From Prostheceraeus crozeri (Eukaryota > Platyhelminthes > Polycladida > Euryleptidae), in NCBI GenBank assembly GCA_907163375.1, contig CAJQUW010006363.1, forward strand, positions 1,505,501-1,569,500: a DNA stretch of 64,000 bases, written 5' to 3'. The position numbers and the translations under genes are program-made. Positions 43,184 through 53,385 of this stretch are shown here, piece by piece; within the stretch, counting starts at the first letter, position 1; the number at the start of each line of letters is the position of its first letter. Under the pieces are notes generated by a model that did no database searches, was not told the DNA's origin, and worked only from the letters and a program-made list of their open reading frames with translations.

Positions 43184-46100
43184 ATGGAAACTGTTAAAGG
43201 ACTAGAACACGTGATCGGCGAGTTAATAAAGAAACGAATTGACGAGTTAATAAAGAAACAAATTGATGAATTTGATGCACAAATTAAACGTAGTAAACGT
43301 AGTAAACGCAATCGTAGTAAACGTAGTAAAAAACAGAAACGTATTAGGCGTAGTATTAGACGTAATACTAAAAAACAGAAGCGTAGAACAAAGGAAACAT
43401 CAACCACATCAATTAGCGACATGTTCTCTGATGATGATAGACTTGGGGATGATCTATTGAATCTGTTTAATCCGAACGCTATCACGTATGAAAATGAACT
43501 TTTTACTAATGTAGTAAATGATATACGTGAGCTGTTACGCAATGGGAAAGTTTTAAATTTATTGGGTGTAATAAAAAAAGAAGATGGAAGCACAATAGAA
43601 AACTTTTACGCTACGTTTTATAATAAAAATTCATTTGAAACATGGTTTCTTAATCTAGAAGAGAAATCCGATGCTAGTGAATGGATTTTTACAGGTAGTA
43701 TCAAATACGAAGATTTTGGTATGAAACTCGTGCAAAGATCACATAGAGGCGCTGGTATTAATATGAAATATAGAATTAAAGAATACATTGGGCAATATTG
43801 TTACATTCCTTCTGAAGATTTCTGCTTTATAAAATGTTACAACGCCTTACGTGGGTTCAATCAAGAACAAGCTAACATTATGTTTGAGATGTTTAATGAC
43901 TTTTTATATAAAGAGAAAGCTACATCTAGAACAGGAGTAATGGCAAACTGTAAATTTTCCCAATTCAATAAATACTTTGGAGAATGTGTACAGTATTATA
44001 GTACTACTAATCGTCATTTAAATCCCAGAGGTATTACAACGACTCACAATTATGTTTATTACAATTATTTTCACGAAGGTTCAACAATAGGTCATTATTG
44101 TTTAATAAATAAGTTCTACAAAACAGAAGCTATTAGAGAAATTGAAAATAATTTCAAACCAATATATAAAACTGTCACTGATGAAAATCTAACAACACTT
44201 CCGTATAAGACCATAACAAAGAAACCAATTGACTATGGTTCAACATATATATGGGATCTCGAAACTTATCCAGATCCTCGTTGTGCAACAGCCCATCCTA
44301 TTCCTTATGCTTTAGGTACTATCAATTTCAATAAATTCATGTGTTGCTTACCGAAGCAAAGATTGGAAGAAATAGACACACGATTGTTACGCGATATGAT
44401 TAAAATAAAAAGGAGCAAGGATGAACATGAGATTAAAGAACTTAAGAAACAGGTAAGTGAATATAATAACTTAACTGAGCAAGAACTTAACAAACTTCAA
44501 CGTTGTGTGAAAATCTTTATTATGAAACATAATGAATGTCCGATCGGGGGAAACCCAGAGGACGTATGTCCGATACATCAATTTTTCAAAAACCTTGGAT
44601 CTTTTAATCATTCGAAAGTAACTTTAATAGCACATAATTCATCAGGATTCGATGCATATTTTCCACTCAAATCTAATTTTAAATTAACTAAACCACCGCT
44701 TAAAACATCACGAGGAATACTCACTGCTTCTTTACAAAATCCTTATACAACTGAAAGTGTTAGTAAGTATATCCAACGTTCCTCTAGATCTAAGCAACTA
44801 GGTGACTCTACAAAACGTAACATGAAACCAAGCAAACCTTTACAAACTATTGTAATGAAATGTAGCTATCAACACGTGAAAACAAGTCTTTCCAAATGGT
44901 GTGAGAATTTTAAAACCCCTACCAATATGTGTAAATTAAATTATGAAATTGGTGAAATTACACATGAAAATTATCTAGAAAAAGAACATGAGTGGAAACC
45001 GTATTTAATTAACGATGTTCTTTCATTAGCATTTTGTATCTACAAGTATAATAATGTTATGAAAGAATTAGTTGGTGAAGATATGACTACTAATTTAACA
45101 TCTTCTGCTTTAACATTTAGCGGTTGGATGAAGAGTGTACAAGAAGACAACATAAATATTCATTCGCATACTGATTTATGGACTAGAAACTATGTTAGAA
45201 AATCTGTTAAAGGTGGAAGGGTGTCAGCAAATATAAGACATTACGAATCTCCATTTTGTAACATCTTGCTACCACTGTTCCCTGGTCATAATAATTTAAT
45301 AGATTTAATGAAAGAGTATAATCAGTTGGAAGACAAGAATGCTCTCTGTAAAGAAATTAAACATAAACTACTCGAGCAACGAAATGAATTCTTAATGGCT
45401 TTTGATGCAACATCTTTATATCCATCAGCTATGTATGACGAACATTCAGAATACCCTAAAGCTGAATCTGCTAGAAAATTTAGACAAGAAGAAGAACAAG
45501 CAGTATTATATCAATTTAACACTCAATCATTTCGTCCTAAAACTGGAATATTCACAGTTGTGTTTCAATATCCGAATGATATGTTTTTTCAACCAGTTCC
45601 TGCGAAAGATAAGGTAAAGAATGAAAACAATTGTAACCAAGAAATAATAAGGTTTAGGAATGGAACGTGTTATGATGTATTAACTTCTGTAGACATACAG
45701 GAAATTGTTAGATGTGGCGGGAAAATATTATCTATTACAGATGGTATAATTTATGAAGAAAATTATCACATTTCACCATTTCGCAAATACATTGAAAAGC
45801 TCTTCAATTTAAGAAAAAAATATAAAATAGAAGGAAACACTGTAGGCGATGAGTTAATTAAATTATTAATGAATTCACTATATGGAAAAACCGTACAAAA
45901 AGACATAACCACTAAATATCATTTATGGAATGAAAATACATTGAGAAAAAATTTCACTCAAGAAGTAAAAGATTTTGAAAAAGTAAATGATGAACAATTC
46001 TTAGTGAAAGTAGAAATGGAAGACGATGAATTTCTTAAAGCTAATATTACAGACACTGAAAAGACGACCAACGGTCTGAGCAGCTACGCTACGACGACCA

Positions 46101-46780
46101 ACGGTCTGAGCAGCTACGCTGCGACGACCAACGGTCTGAGCAGCTACGCTGCGACATCATTCATGCCATCACACTTAGGTTCTTTTATTCTTTCTCACTC
46201 TAGAAGAATTATGAATAACTTTATTTTAGAAATTAATGGTTTTAAAGAAAAACACATACATTACACAGATACCGATAGTATATACATTTCTAATGAGCTC
46301 TTCAATAAATTAGATGCGGCTGGATATGTTGGCGGGGAATTATGCCAAGGGAAAAATGATTATGGAAATGGGGGAATTATATATGGATTGTTTATCGCCC
46401 CCAAAATAAAATACTGCATTACTGTAGATGAACAAGGGAGACTTAGTGAAAAGAAAACATTTAAGGGTTATACAAAAACTAAAGTAAAAGTAGAAGATTT
46501 CATTCAATTATACCATGGGGAAACATTGACAACAATTGTTAATAAACCATGGAAAAGATCTTTAGAAACTGGTATTAGTATTCCTGATAAAAATAATAAC
46601 ACTGAAGAAAAAAGATTCACTGGTAAAATAAATATTCTTAAACGTCAAGCACCTAATGCAAATGGTATTATGCTCCCCTATAGCGGAGAAGATGTTCAAG
46701 ACGAAATATTTCAACGAATAAAAAAAGAATGTAATATAATTGAATACAATGATAGTGAAGACTGGGAAGAGGAATTATAA
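43184..46780 (+). CDS. Protein-primed DNA polymerase B (PolB)
   Basis: 1198 residues, typical for Polintons. A lysine/arginine-rich N-terminal tract covers about 36-74. Exonuclease motif I is WDLETY (D358, E360). Polymerase motifs are DATSLYPS (D741), LLMNSLYGK (N897) and YTDTDS (D1029, D1031). It would replicate the element from its ends by protein priming. A 30-bp in-frame triple repeat (46064-46153) inserts three copies of TTNGLSSYA between motifs B and C. It ends in acidic residues and is convergent with the packaging ATPase. Confidence 0.96.
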   Translation: METVKGLEHVIGELIKKRIDELIKKQIDEFDAQIKRSKRSKRNRSKRSKKQKRIRRSIRRNTKKQKRRTKETSTTSISDMFSDDDRLGDDLLNLFNPNAITYENELFTNVVNDIRELLRNGKVLNLLGVIKKEDGSTIENFYATFYNKNSFETWFLNLEEKSDASEWIFTGSIKYEDFGMKLVQRSHRGAGINMKYRIKEYIGQYCYIPSEDFCFIKCYNALRGFNQEQANIMFEMFNDFLYKEKATSRTGVMANCKFSQFNKYFGECVQYYSTTNRHLNPRGITTTHNYVYYNYFHEGSTIGHYCLINKFYKTEAIREIENNFKPIYKTVTDENLTTLPYKTITKKPIDYGSTYIWDLETYPDPRCATAHPIPYALGTINFNKFMCCLPKQRLEEIDTRLLRDMIKIKRSKDEHEIKELKKQVSEYNNLTEQELNKLQRCVKIFIMKHNECPIGGNPEDVCPIHQFFKNLGSFNHSKVTLIAHNSSGFDAYFPLKSNFKLTKPPLKTSRGILTASLQNPYTTESVSKYIQRSSRSKQLGDSTKRNMKPSKPLQTIVMKCSYQHVKTSLSKWCENFKTPTNMCKLNYEIGEITHENYLEKEHEWKPYLINDVLSLAFCIYKYNNVMKELVGEDMTTNLTSSALTFSGWMKSVQEDNINIHSHTDLWTRNYVRKSVKGGRVSANIRHYESPFCNILLPLFPGHNNLIDLMKEYNQLEDKNALCKEIKHKLLEQRNEFLMAFDATSLYPSAMYDEHSEYPKAESARKFRQEEEQAVLYQFNTQSFRPKTGIFTVVFQYPNDMFFQPVPAKDKVKNENNCNQEIIRFRNGTCYDVLTSVDIQEIVRCGGKILSITDGIIYEENYHISPFRKYIEKLFNLRKKYKIEGNTVGDELIKLLMNSLYGKTVQKDITTKYHLWNENTLRKNFTQEVKDFEKVNDEQFLVKVEMEDDEFLKANITDTEKTTNGLSSYATTTNGLSSYAATTNGLSSYAATSFMPSHLGSFILSHSRRIMNNFILEINGFKEKHIHYTDTDSIYISNELFNKLDAAGYVGGELCQGKNDYGNGGIIYGLFIAPKIKYCITVDEQGRLSEKKTFKGYTKTKVKVEDFIQLYHGETLTTIVNKPWKRSLETGISIPDKNNNTEEKRFTGKINILKRQAPNANGIMLPYSGEDVQDEIFQRIKKECNIIEYNDSEDWEEEL
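46064..46153 (+). repeat. 30-bp in-frame triple repeat in PolB
   Basis: Three units of ACGACCAACGGTCTGAGCAG plus ten bases, differing at one position. It keeps frame and adds a TTNGLSSYAA-type segment three times. Its GC content is clearly above that of the rest of the gene. Confidence 0.9.
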
Positions 46781-46816
46781 TACACTAGTCAGAGAACAAA
46801 TGTTCTATTCAGAGTT

Positions 46817-47593
46817 TTACTCTGTGAACAATTGTTCGATAACTCTATCATGTACTTTTTTATCAATATTGACTGTGATAAAACCATAGTCGTTTGCCCA
46901 AGCATTGTTACACGATTGTTTAAATTCATCTTTATCTCTTATACATAAGTCTCTTAACAAATCACTTAGGTTTCTTTGGTTGATTTCGAAAAGCATAAAA
47001 ATATTAGCATTCTTTCTAATAACACTTCCATCTAATGAATACATACTTTGTGTTAAATAAAAGACACTACAGTTATTATGTCTGCCTCTTGTAAAATAAT
47101 TTCTCTGCACTGCCTGATTTCTGTCATTAACACAATCATCAAACACCACACAATGTTTTTTCGTTTTATTTAGTTTACTAGGATCTTGCATATTACCACT
47201 ATCATCTATTAATTGTATCGTTATGTGTTTATTTTTACTGGGTTCTACTAGTTGTTTATTTTTCGCTGCTTCTTCACACCAGGAACTTATTTCTTCTTCA
47301 TACTCCGATTTTTCATATTCTTCAAACAGTGAAGCTATAGTTGATTTTGTAAGATTATTTTCAAAACCATGTTTCAAAAATTGATAAATAGGTTGTTCTG
47401 CTGTTGTTGTATAAATGATAAGATTGTTATAATCCAAAAATTTGGGTGTCGTGAGAATTTTAAATAATAGATATGTTTTTCCACAACCTGATCTTCCACA
47501 AATAACTGATAAAACTTTATTTGACAAGTTATGATGATGATTGAATTTCACTTTCTTGTTTAGTGGATATTTTTCACAACTGCTTTCACTCAT
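46817..47593 (-). CDS. Polinton packaging ATPase (FtsK/A32-like)
   Basis: 258 residues, the normal size. Walker A is GRSGCGKT (33-40), Walker B is CVVFDD (148-153), followed by FTRGRHNNCSVFYLTQS (167-183), where the Gln is the sensor position of A32-like ATPases. It would pump DNA into the capsid. It is in the leftward right-hand cluster after the penton gene, with 23 bp between them. Confidence 0.93.
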   Translation of the reverse strand: MSESSCEKYPLNKKVKFNHHHNLSNKVLSVICGRSGCGKTYLLFKILTTPKFLDYNNLIIYTTTAEQPIYQFLKHGFENNLTKSTIASLFEEYEKSEYEEEISSWCEEAAKNKQLVEPSKNKHITIQLIDDSGNMQDPSKLNKTKKHCVVFDDCVNDRNQAVQRNYFTRGRHNNCSVFYLTQSMYSLDGSVIRKNANIFMLFEINQRNLSDLLRDLCIRDKDEFKQSCNNAWANDYGFITVNIDKKVHDRVIEQLFTE

Positions 47594-47616
47594 TTTTAAG
47601 TCAATATTTTTTTTAA

Positions 47617-48405
47617 TTATACCTCCCGAACCAAAAGATCTATCATAATTTCTTCGCCTCCAAAATTTATTTCCTTTCCTTTCTCATCTGTTATTCTAAT
47701 TGTAATTGAATTAATTGTTTTTCTTGTAACAGGGAAATATATTAATGATTTTGGGATTACATTCAAACTGTAACCAATCGGAACTGTAAATGCTGGATAA
47801 CTGAAGATATTATTTGACAGCTTTCCATTAACATAACCACCTTCTATAATATCACATTGAACGTTGATTGAATTTATTTCAGTTACTTTAGGTATATTTT
47901 CACTTATATGAAAACCTTGTGTATAGAGTTGCTTTTTAAATCCTAAGAGTCTTGATAAAGATTTGTCAATATTAAAATCAACTTGATGATCTTCATCTAA
48001 AGTAAGAGAAAATTTATTTACTGCTGGTTCAACTGCGAAATGTAATTGTTTCTTGTCTTTAAATTGAATGCCTAAATGTCTTTTTATTTCATTGGAAATC
48101 GATTCAACTTCATAAGATCCAGGAAGAAAAGTTAATTCTTTCCAAGTTTTACCTTGATCATTAGAATATTTAAATCGGTCATTTACATCTTTGATAATAT
48201 TTTGTATAGTGTTAAATGTTGAAAAACTAGTTAGTGCTACTTCATAATGTTTGTCTTGTTCTAAGTGAATAATAGGATCTAAATGACAGGTATGGGATGA
48301 AATAGTTGTTATAAATTTTAATGTCGTACTAAATTTTGATGAGGTTAAAATCTCGGTTAAATTTTCTAAATGCTTATTAATTTTTTCTAGTTCTACCGAA
48401 GACAT
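47617..48405 (-). CDS. Polinton minor capsid (penton-like) protein
   Basis: 262 residues. The N-terminus is a coiled helix, then a single-jelly-roll pattern: SNDQGKTWKELTFLPGSYEV, then SLSRLLGFKKQLY, and near the end FTVPIGYSLNVIPKSLIYFP and ITIRITDEKGKEINFGGEEI. These are the blocks conserved in Polinton penton proteins. It would occupy capsid vertices. It lies between the packaging ATPase and an unknown protein gene. Confidence 0.88.
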   Translation of the reverse strand: MSSVELEKINKHLENLTEILTSSKFSTTLKFITTISSHTCHLDPIIHLEQDKHYEVALTSFSTFNTIQNIIKDVNDRFKYSNDQGKTWKELTFLPGSYEVESISNEIKRHLGIQFKDKKQLHFAVEPAVNKFSLTLDEDHQVDFNIDKSLSRLLGFKKQLYTQGFHISENIPKVTEINSINVQCDIIEGGYVNGKLSNNIFSYPAFTVPIGYSLNVIPKSLIYFPVTRKTINSITIRITDEKGKEINFGGEEIMIDLLVREV

Positions 48406-48443
48406 TTTTTAACTAAATTTATGGCCTTCTAGTGCTGCTAAAT

Positions 48444-49304
48444 TTATGGCCTTTTAGTCCTGCTAAGTAAAATAATTTCACTAGAGAAGTGTTTGTACTC
48501 TTCTGCAGTTAGAAATCTGTTTTGGAATAGTTTATCTAAGATTGCATGCATTTCGTTAAAAACGGAGTTATGCCCTTCTTTTGCTGCAGCTAATAAAATA
48601 TCATATCTATTCATGAATTCTTGTGGGTTGTCTGATAAAAATACAACAGGTGTTGAATAACCAGTTGCTGTTGCAACACCAGTTGATGTTGCAACACCAG
48701 TTGCTGTTGAATAACCAGTTGCTGTTGGAACACCAGCTGTTGGTATTGCTGTTGATAATAAGTGTTCTAATTGTTTATAACGCTTAAGATGTTTCCCAGT
48801 TCCAACCTTGTCTAGCATAATTTTGTATTTCAGTAGATCATCGGGGTAATAGTTATCTAACTTCGCTCCTCTTAATAAATCCACGAAATTTCTGTCTAAA
48901 CTGAAAGCTGTTTTGTCTGGTGTGAAAATTAAACTTTCTTTAGTATTTATAAATAATTCTTCTCCACCTAAGTAAAATCTAAGAGATGGCTTTCCATCTA
49001 TAAATGAAGTAGAATGTTCAAAGAGCATAGATTTGGGTAATTTCTTTTCTATGTTTGCTTCTAACAAACCATAATCATCCATGAAGATTTTCTGCACTGG
49101 ATCCGCGATATCAATTCGTTTATCATGAACTACAAGTTCTTTCTTAATATCAGATTTAACTTGTTCAACTAATTGGATTTTGTCTTTCATATCGGATTGA
49201 ACACCAGCTTGTACCATTCGATATTGTCTATATTTTTTCTTCATAATATTTTTCTGTTTTATTAATTCTTCTAGTTGTTTTATTTTTGTCTTATTGCTCT
49301 GCAT
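48444..49304 (-). CDS. Conserved Polinton protein, unknown function
   Basis: 286 residues. Lysine-rich coiled N-terminus (KQLEELIKQKNIMKKKY), a folded middle with DDYGLLEANIEKKLP, FYLGGEELFINTKESL and YYPDDLLKYKIMLDK. This resembles a virion-cluster protein found in many Polintons and adintoviruses, as far as I remember. Residues about 195-220 are a low-complexity repeat (GYSTATGVATSTGVATATGY). It lies in the right-hand virion cluster. Confidence 0.7.
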   Translation of the reverse strand: MQSNKTKIKQLEELIKQKNIMKKKYRQYRMVQAGVQSDMKDKIQLVEQVKSDIKKELVVHDKRIDIADPVQKIFMDDYGLLEANIEKKLPKSMLFEHSTSFIDGKPSLRFYLGGEELFINTKESLIFTPDKTAFSLDRNFVDLLRGAKLDNYYPDDLLKYKIMLDKVGTGKHLKRYKQLEHLLSTAIPTAGVPTATGYSTATGVATSTGVATATGYSTPVVFLSDNPQEFMNRYDILLAAAKEGHNSVFNEMHAILDKLFQNRFLTAEEYKHFSSEIILLSRTKRP

Positions 49305-49373
49305 TATTTTATAAGATAATATTTGAATTTTGTGGTATCATTGATACACAGCAAAAACACTTTACTGAACAAC

Positions 49374-49988
49374 TTATTTTTGTTCTATGGAACTTTGTTC
49401 TAACGTTTTTAATAAAGTTCTTATTTCTTCTAAAAAAGCTTCATTGTTTACTTTGTCTTGAGGTTTAACAGGAATTTTAGTTGCTTCTCTAGCTATTTGA
49501 TCAAATTTTTCAATTTCATCTAACGTAATAACATTGTCATCACACACTCTCTGGAAGTAGTAATGTAGTTTATCATATACTTCTTTGACATGTGCATGTT
49601 TCTTAGTTAAGGATTTTCGTTTCTTAGTCATTAAAGATTTATCTATCACTGTTGCAAGTGACGTTGTGAAGACACCTGTGCCTGTTAAAACTGTAGCGAC
49701 AACAGGAATTGTAAGAACGCCAGACGAAATGACAATAGTGAGAGCGCCTAAAGAAATTGTTAAACATATACCAACGCCTTGTGTCACATTCTTAGCTATC
49801 GTCCATCTCTTTCTTAATTTATTATAATGTTCTAGTTTAAGTAATAATTGGGCTTCCTTATCTTTCATGTACCTGACTCTATCTTTGTGTTTTGCTATAT
49901 CCATTTCATATGATAATGAAGGATATAAGGGGGCTGATGGTTCTTTTGTTTTTACATCTTCCATTTTTAAATGAATATTTTTGTTCAT
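49374..49988 (-). CDS. Polinton membrane-associated protein overlapping the right terminal repeat
   Basis: 204 residues. The first half is encoded inside the terminal repeat. Residues about 30-65 are a charged helix (KDKEAQLLLKLEHYNKLRKR), then two adjoining hydrophobic helices at about 72-120 (GVGICLTISLGALTIVISSG, then VLTIPVVATVL), then a basic and an acidic tail. It could be a membrane protein of entry or exit. No homologue is recognised. The left arm repeats only its first part. Confidence 0.65.
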   Translation of the reverse strand: MNKNIHLKMEDVKTKEPSAPLYPSLSYEMDIAKHKDRVRYMKDKEAQLLLKLEHYNKLRKRWTIAKNVTQGVGICLTISLGALTIVISSGVLTIPVVATVLTGTGVFTTSLATVIDKSLMTKKRKSLTKKHAHVKEVYDKLHYYFQRVCDDNVITLDEIEKFDQIAREATKIPVKPQDKVNNEAFLEEIRTLLKTLEQSSIEQK

Positions 49989-50223
49989 GGGTCATACTTT
50001 AAGGTACTTTCCTATTTTCGCATCTATTTTAGCTGTTTTTTTATAAATTTCAGGAGGACTCTATTTTTTTGTATTTTTTCATTTTTTGTATCTATTTTAG
50101 CTGTTTTTTTATAAATTTCAGGAGGACCCTATTTTTTTGTATTTTTTCATTTTTTGTAACTACCTAGGTGTGGGATTCGGTGCTGAGCGAAGCGATGCGC
50201 CGAATCCTATACCCTATACTACT
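49687..50223 (-). repeat. Polinton right terminal inverted repeat
   Basis: Inverted match to 34428-34965 over 537 bases. It ends CTATACTACT and is followed at once by the target duplication. Confidence 0.95.
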
Positions 50224-50229
50224 TTGCTT
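50224..50229. other. Target-site duplication, right
   Basis: TTGCTT, identical to 34422-34427. Confidence 0.92.
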
Positions 50230-50299
50230 AGCTGAACGTTTGCCAAATATGTCTCTCCATGATCTGGACTTAAGATAGAGCATCGTGACTTAACAACCG

Positions 50300-50760
50300 A
50301 GGGATTGCTTGATTATGATTGTGAGAAAGCCAGGTGCTGGTTTAGTGAGAAGTTCGATAACGAGTCTTCCGGTAAGAAAATGCCTTCACCGGAAAAAGAA
50401 TTATGAAAGCCTTTTCTGTTGCTTCGAATAAACGAGTAGGTTGTCACGCAGAGACTTTCGAATGACAAGAAGGCAGAGGCTATTGCAGCATTCGATGATC
50501 GAAGCAATTCGCAGAGGAAACTCTATGAGAAGTCGACGAGAAGCCTATGTAGACACCTTCGATATTTTTCTGGGTCAATTTGTTGTCATGCGATGGAGCT
50601 TTCCTTTAATTGATGGAAGAAACAGTCATTGCCAAATTCAACAAGGATATCTTGTTGACAAAAAGAACCTTCACTTATGACACCTCGACGAAATCGAACT
50701 CGGTTGTAGTGCGGAGGCGAGGGAAAGACCGCTCATGATGCACGAGAATTCAATTTAAAA
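50300..50760 (+). pseudogene. Possible annexin-repeat remnant, plus strand
   Basis: In the frame through 50460-50560 the plus strand reads NDKKAEAIAAFDDRSNSQRK, then LYEKS. This resembles the helix B-C part of an annexin repeat (...RSNAQRQ...). After LYEKS the annexin-like reading seems to continue in another frame (REAYVDTFDIFLGQF). It runs opposite to the real annexin exons and is interrupted by stops, so it would be a decayed inverted fragment. The match is short. Confidence 0.3.
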
Positions 50761-51193
50761 TTGAATCGTTCGATTTAGCGGGGAAAACCAATTCCCTGGC
50801 ATCCATAAATCTTTGTCTATATTGCAATTTTGGCTATGGGGCCTGGTGCAAAACAAAGTCTACAAAACACCAATGCACTAGGTCAAAAAGCTCAATACGT
50901 ATCAAAAATAATATCAACTTCCTGATGGACAACGTAACCACGTATGATATTACTCTTGCTTATGACTCCTTTACCAAGCGGTGTGATGGAGGACATATGG
51001 AATATAAACAATCAGAGGACACAACCTACGCTCCCTAGAACCTGAAAGCATAACATTTTTTGTCAAAATAGCAACATGTGAAAATCTGCAAGAGGATCGT
51101 TAACACCCTCCACATCAGTGCTTGCTGTGCCGCATTTTGCGAAGATAGGGCTGGCAAACCACAATAACAGCATCAACAAAATGAATGAATTAC

Positions 51194-51300
51194 CTCAGAT
51201 CGCGTCACGATGACCGAGATGAGAAGTTCGTGGTCATGATTTTCCATAGATTGTGATAGAAGTTTACAAAACACGACACTCGGATTTCCCAAAGATTGAA
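51194..51300 (-). CDS. Annexin-like exon (first half of repeat IV)
   Basis: Acceptor TTTATTTTCAG, 107 bp, donor GTAATT. It reads QSLGNPSVVFCKLLSQSMEN, then HDHELLISVIVTRSE. The motif LISVIVTRSE followed by IDLAKIK in the next exon is the standard annexin 'IRIIVTRSE-IDL' junction. The calcium loop position has MENHDH instead of KGxGT. It starts with two bases, completing the single base left by exon 53826-53997, and ends in phase 0. Confidence 0.85.
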
Positions 51301-51882
51301 CTGAAAATAAAGACGAGTCTCATAATCACCAGATTTCTTTAACAGCAATTTTTAAAAACGCATGAAATTAATGATATAAGATGATGGTGAATGTTTTGCG
51401 CAAGACAATTCAGCAGCTAGACACATTTATCATCCAACATTTGTTTTAAAAGCATATCGGGTCAGAGTCATTATACTGCTAGTGATTTTGGAAAGATTGA
51501 ATACCGCAATATTTGATGCTGATTACTATTTTCATTTGCAACTACCGATGCATTTCATGGCTATCGTCAGGGTAGGATGGACATCACTAATATCTTTTAT
51601 CAACAATAAAACAAACCACGCACAAGATATAGAAGATATAATTGATAAAGCGGCAGGTAGTATTCAAATGCATCATGCAAATTTTCAAGTCTGAACTCGA
51701 CATTACTTTTTTTATAATTAAAATGCAACAATTGCGTAAGAGGAACATGTAATAAGAAAACATACAATAAGTTACAATGTAGAAAACGTCCTTAGTAGTT
51801 CTGAGAAGGACTCATTGTAGCGCTCAATCGTGCAAGTACTCGAGCAAAGAGCAGAAGTGGATGATCATGTAAATCTCTAAAA

Positions 51883-52113
51883 TTAAGCAGAAGTGTAATG
51901 AACATTAGCTGCATTCCGCAGTTCGCCGACCATGTTCAGTTCGACAATTCCAAACTTCATCGCTGACTCAATTCGTTCGCAGTTCTTCTGATACTCACGT
52001 TTCATATTTTGAGTAGCTAGCGACGACCGTCGAATGTCAGCTATTGTACACCTAACGGTCTTCTTCAAAGCATCAAGGATATGTGGATCGAAATCTCTCA
52101 AAATGAATGTCAA
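51883..52113 (-). pseudogene. Unassigned frame, possibly annexin-repeat debris
   Basis: A frame reading DPHILDALKKTVRCTIADI and later MKREYQKNCERIESAMKFG. The EYQK...IESAMK part faintly resembles the middle of an annexin repeat. It has stops on both sides and no convincing splice sites. It lies in the intron between two true annexin exons, so it may be a dead duplicated exon. Weak. Confidence 0.25.
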
Positions 52114-52139
52114 CGACTTCCGGTTTCATTTTAAGCATT

Positions 52140-53090
52140 TTTGTCTATAATTACATCGGAGTTGATGTTGAGTCGAACTGCGTCGTTCAAATTTGTGTTT
52201 TGCCAATGATTCAACATGCAGTAGAGGCGATCCATAGTGTAGCAAATGACGAATGAAAATCGAAGACAAGGAGCCTAATCGAAGGAGGCGATTTGTGAAG
52301 GAGTCGCTGTGGTCTCATTGTCTTCAGTCGCAGAACAGGACAAAGCATTATTTGTGATCCGTGGAAGTTTTAATTCTTTTGCAATTTTCTGATTAAAACG
52401 ACCTACTCATTATCTTTGTACAGTAGTATACCTTCTTGTTCATTTCATGACTTTATAGCAATCATATTCTTTGTGTCTTTGTTGATACTTCTCATATAAG
52501 TCTGTTGATCTGTTGATTCTTGTCATTTTCCTGACAATTATCTTGTGGAACAATCGAAAAATCTCGTTCGTTATGCAAAAATATCTCGACGGATTTATTT
52601 TGCGGATTCCCTGGGAAAGTCAAGACTATGTTTACAATCATAGAGTAAGTGTATTAGGTAGAATAGCAACTCAGGATCAGTTAAATCCCCAATGTACATG
52701 CAGTTTCGATTTTGTTAAATGAACTCGAGTTCAAGTTTTGAAGAAATTACCACGGGATTGACTGATCATGATAGCAATACAAAAGAAATAATGGTATTTT
52801 GCAAATCCTGTGTCATGACAACCTTGGAGAGGTAATGTCTATTGAATTAGCCTCTAAGCAAGTGACTGTCACTTTGAGCTCAGCCTTACTTATAAGAGTA
52901 TTTTCTTGAGTGGGATCATATCACAAACTATCTGCCACTGACAGAGCAAAATATCATGATCAAAGACAACGATCATAATTAACTTAAAAGATGTAAATGG
53001 GCCCGCATTACCATTCAGATTCAAGAAATGAGACAAAAATTAAGTGAATTATAATCATGCCGATGAAAACTTGGAATCTCAGCCAAGGAG
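52140..53090. other. Annexin intron, no feature
   Basis: AT-rich intronic sequence with no repeat ends or coding signal that I could support. Confidence 0.4.
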
Positions 53091-53109
53091 AAGTTGTAAG
53101 ATCTCAACT

Positions 53110-53385
53110 CTTCCATGAAGATTTGCATCATAATACGGTTCATGAAATTTCCTTGATAATTAGCTTAATTTCAGATTAATTAAGATGCCTGTTCATTCCT
53201 TTTGATATCCACTAAGTTTCATACTACTTACATAGAGGTGCCAAATCGCTAGTATATAAACACAGGAATAATTTGCAAAGATGTAGCTTCTTAAAAAGTG
53301 ATCAAATAATTTTTAGACTGCAGGAACGTTATCACCGCAAAAACTGAATCTTTTGATATAAAAGTGTTTACTGTAAACTGACATT
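53110..53385 (-). repeat. Dispersed repeat copy 2
   Basis: Inverted and diverged copy of 19440-19702, aligned throughout. It lies in an annexin intron between exons at 51300 and 53826. Non-coding; family unknown. Confidence 0.7.

Larger units (their letters stand above)
34428..50223. mobile_element. Polinton/Maverick element, looks whole
   Basis: A 15,796-bp virus-like element with AG-starting terminal inverted repeats of about 538 bp and a 6-bp target duplication. It encodes adenain-like protease, PLA2-integrase fusion, small hydrophobic virion-type proteins, double-jelly-roll capsid, fibre-like protein, zinc-finger protein, two P-loop ATPases, protein-primed polymerase B, penton and two other proteins. 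The arms are nearly identical and the core genes are open, so it looks young. One stretch next to the left arm (34966-35505) looks decayed. It lies in the last annexin intron. Confidence 0.96.

Noticed and set aside
43168-43593. Long minus-strand frame opposite the polymerase start
   Set aside because: It is the antisense shadow of the Lys/Arg-rich N-terminus of PolB.
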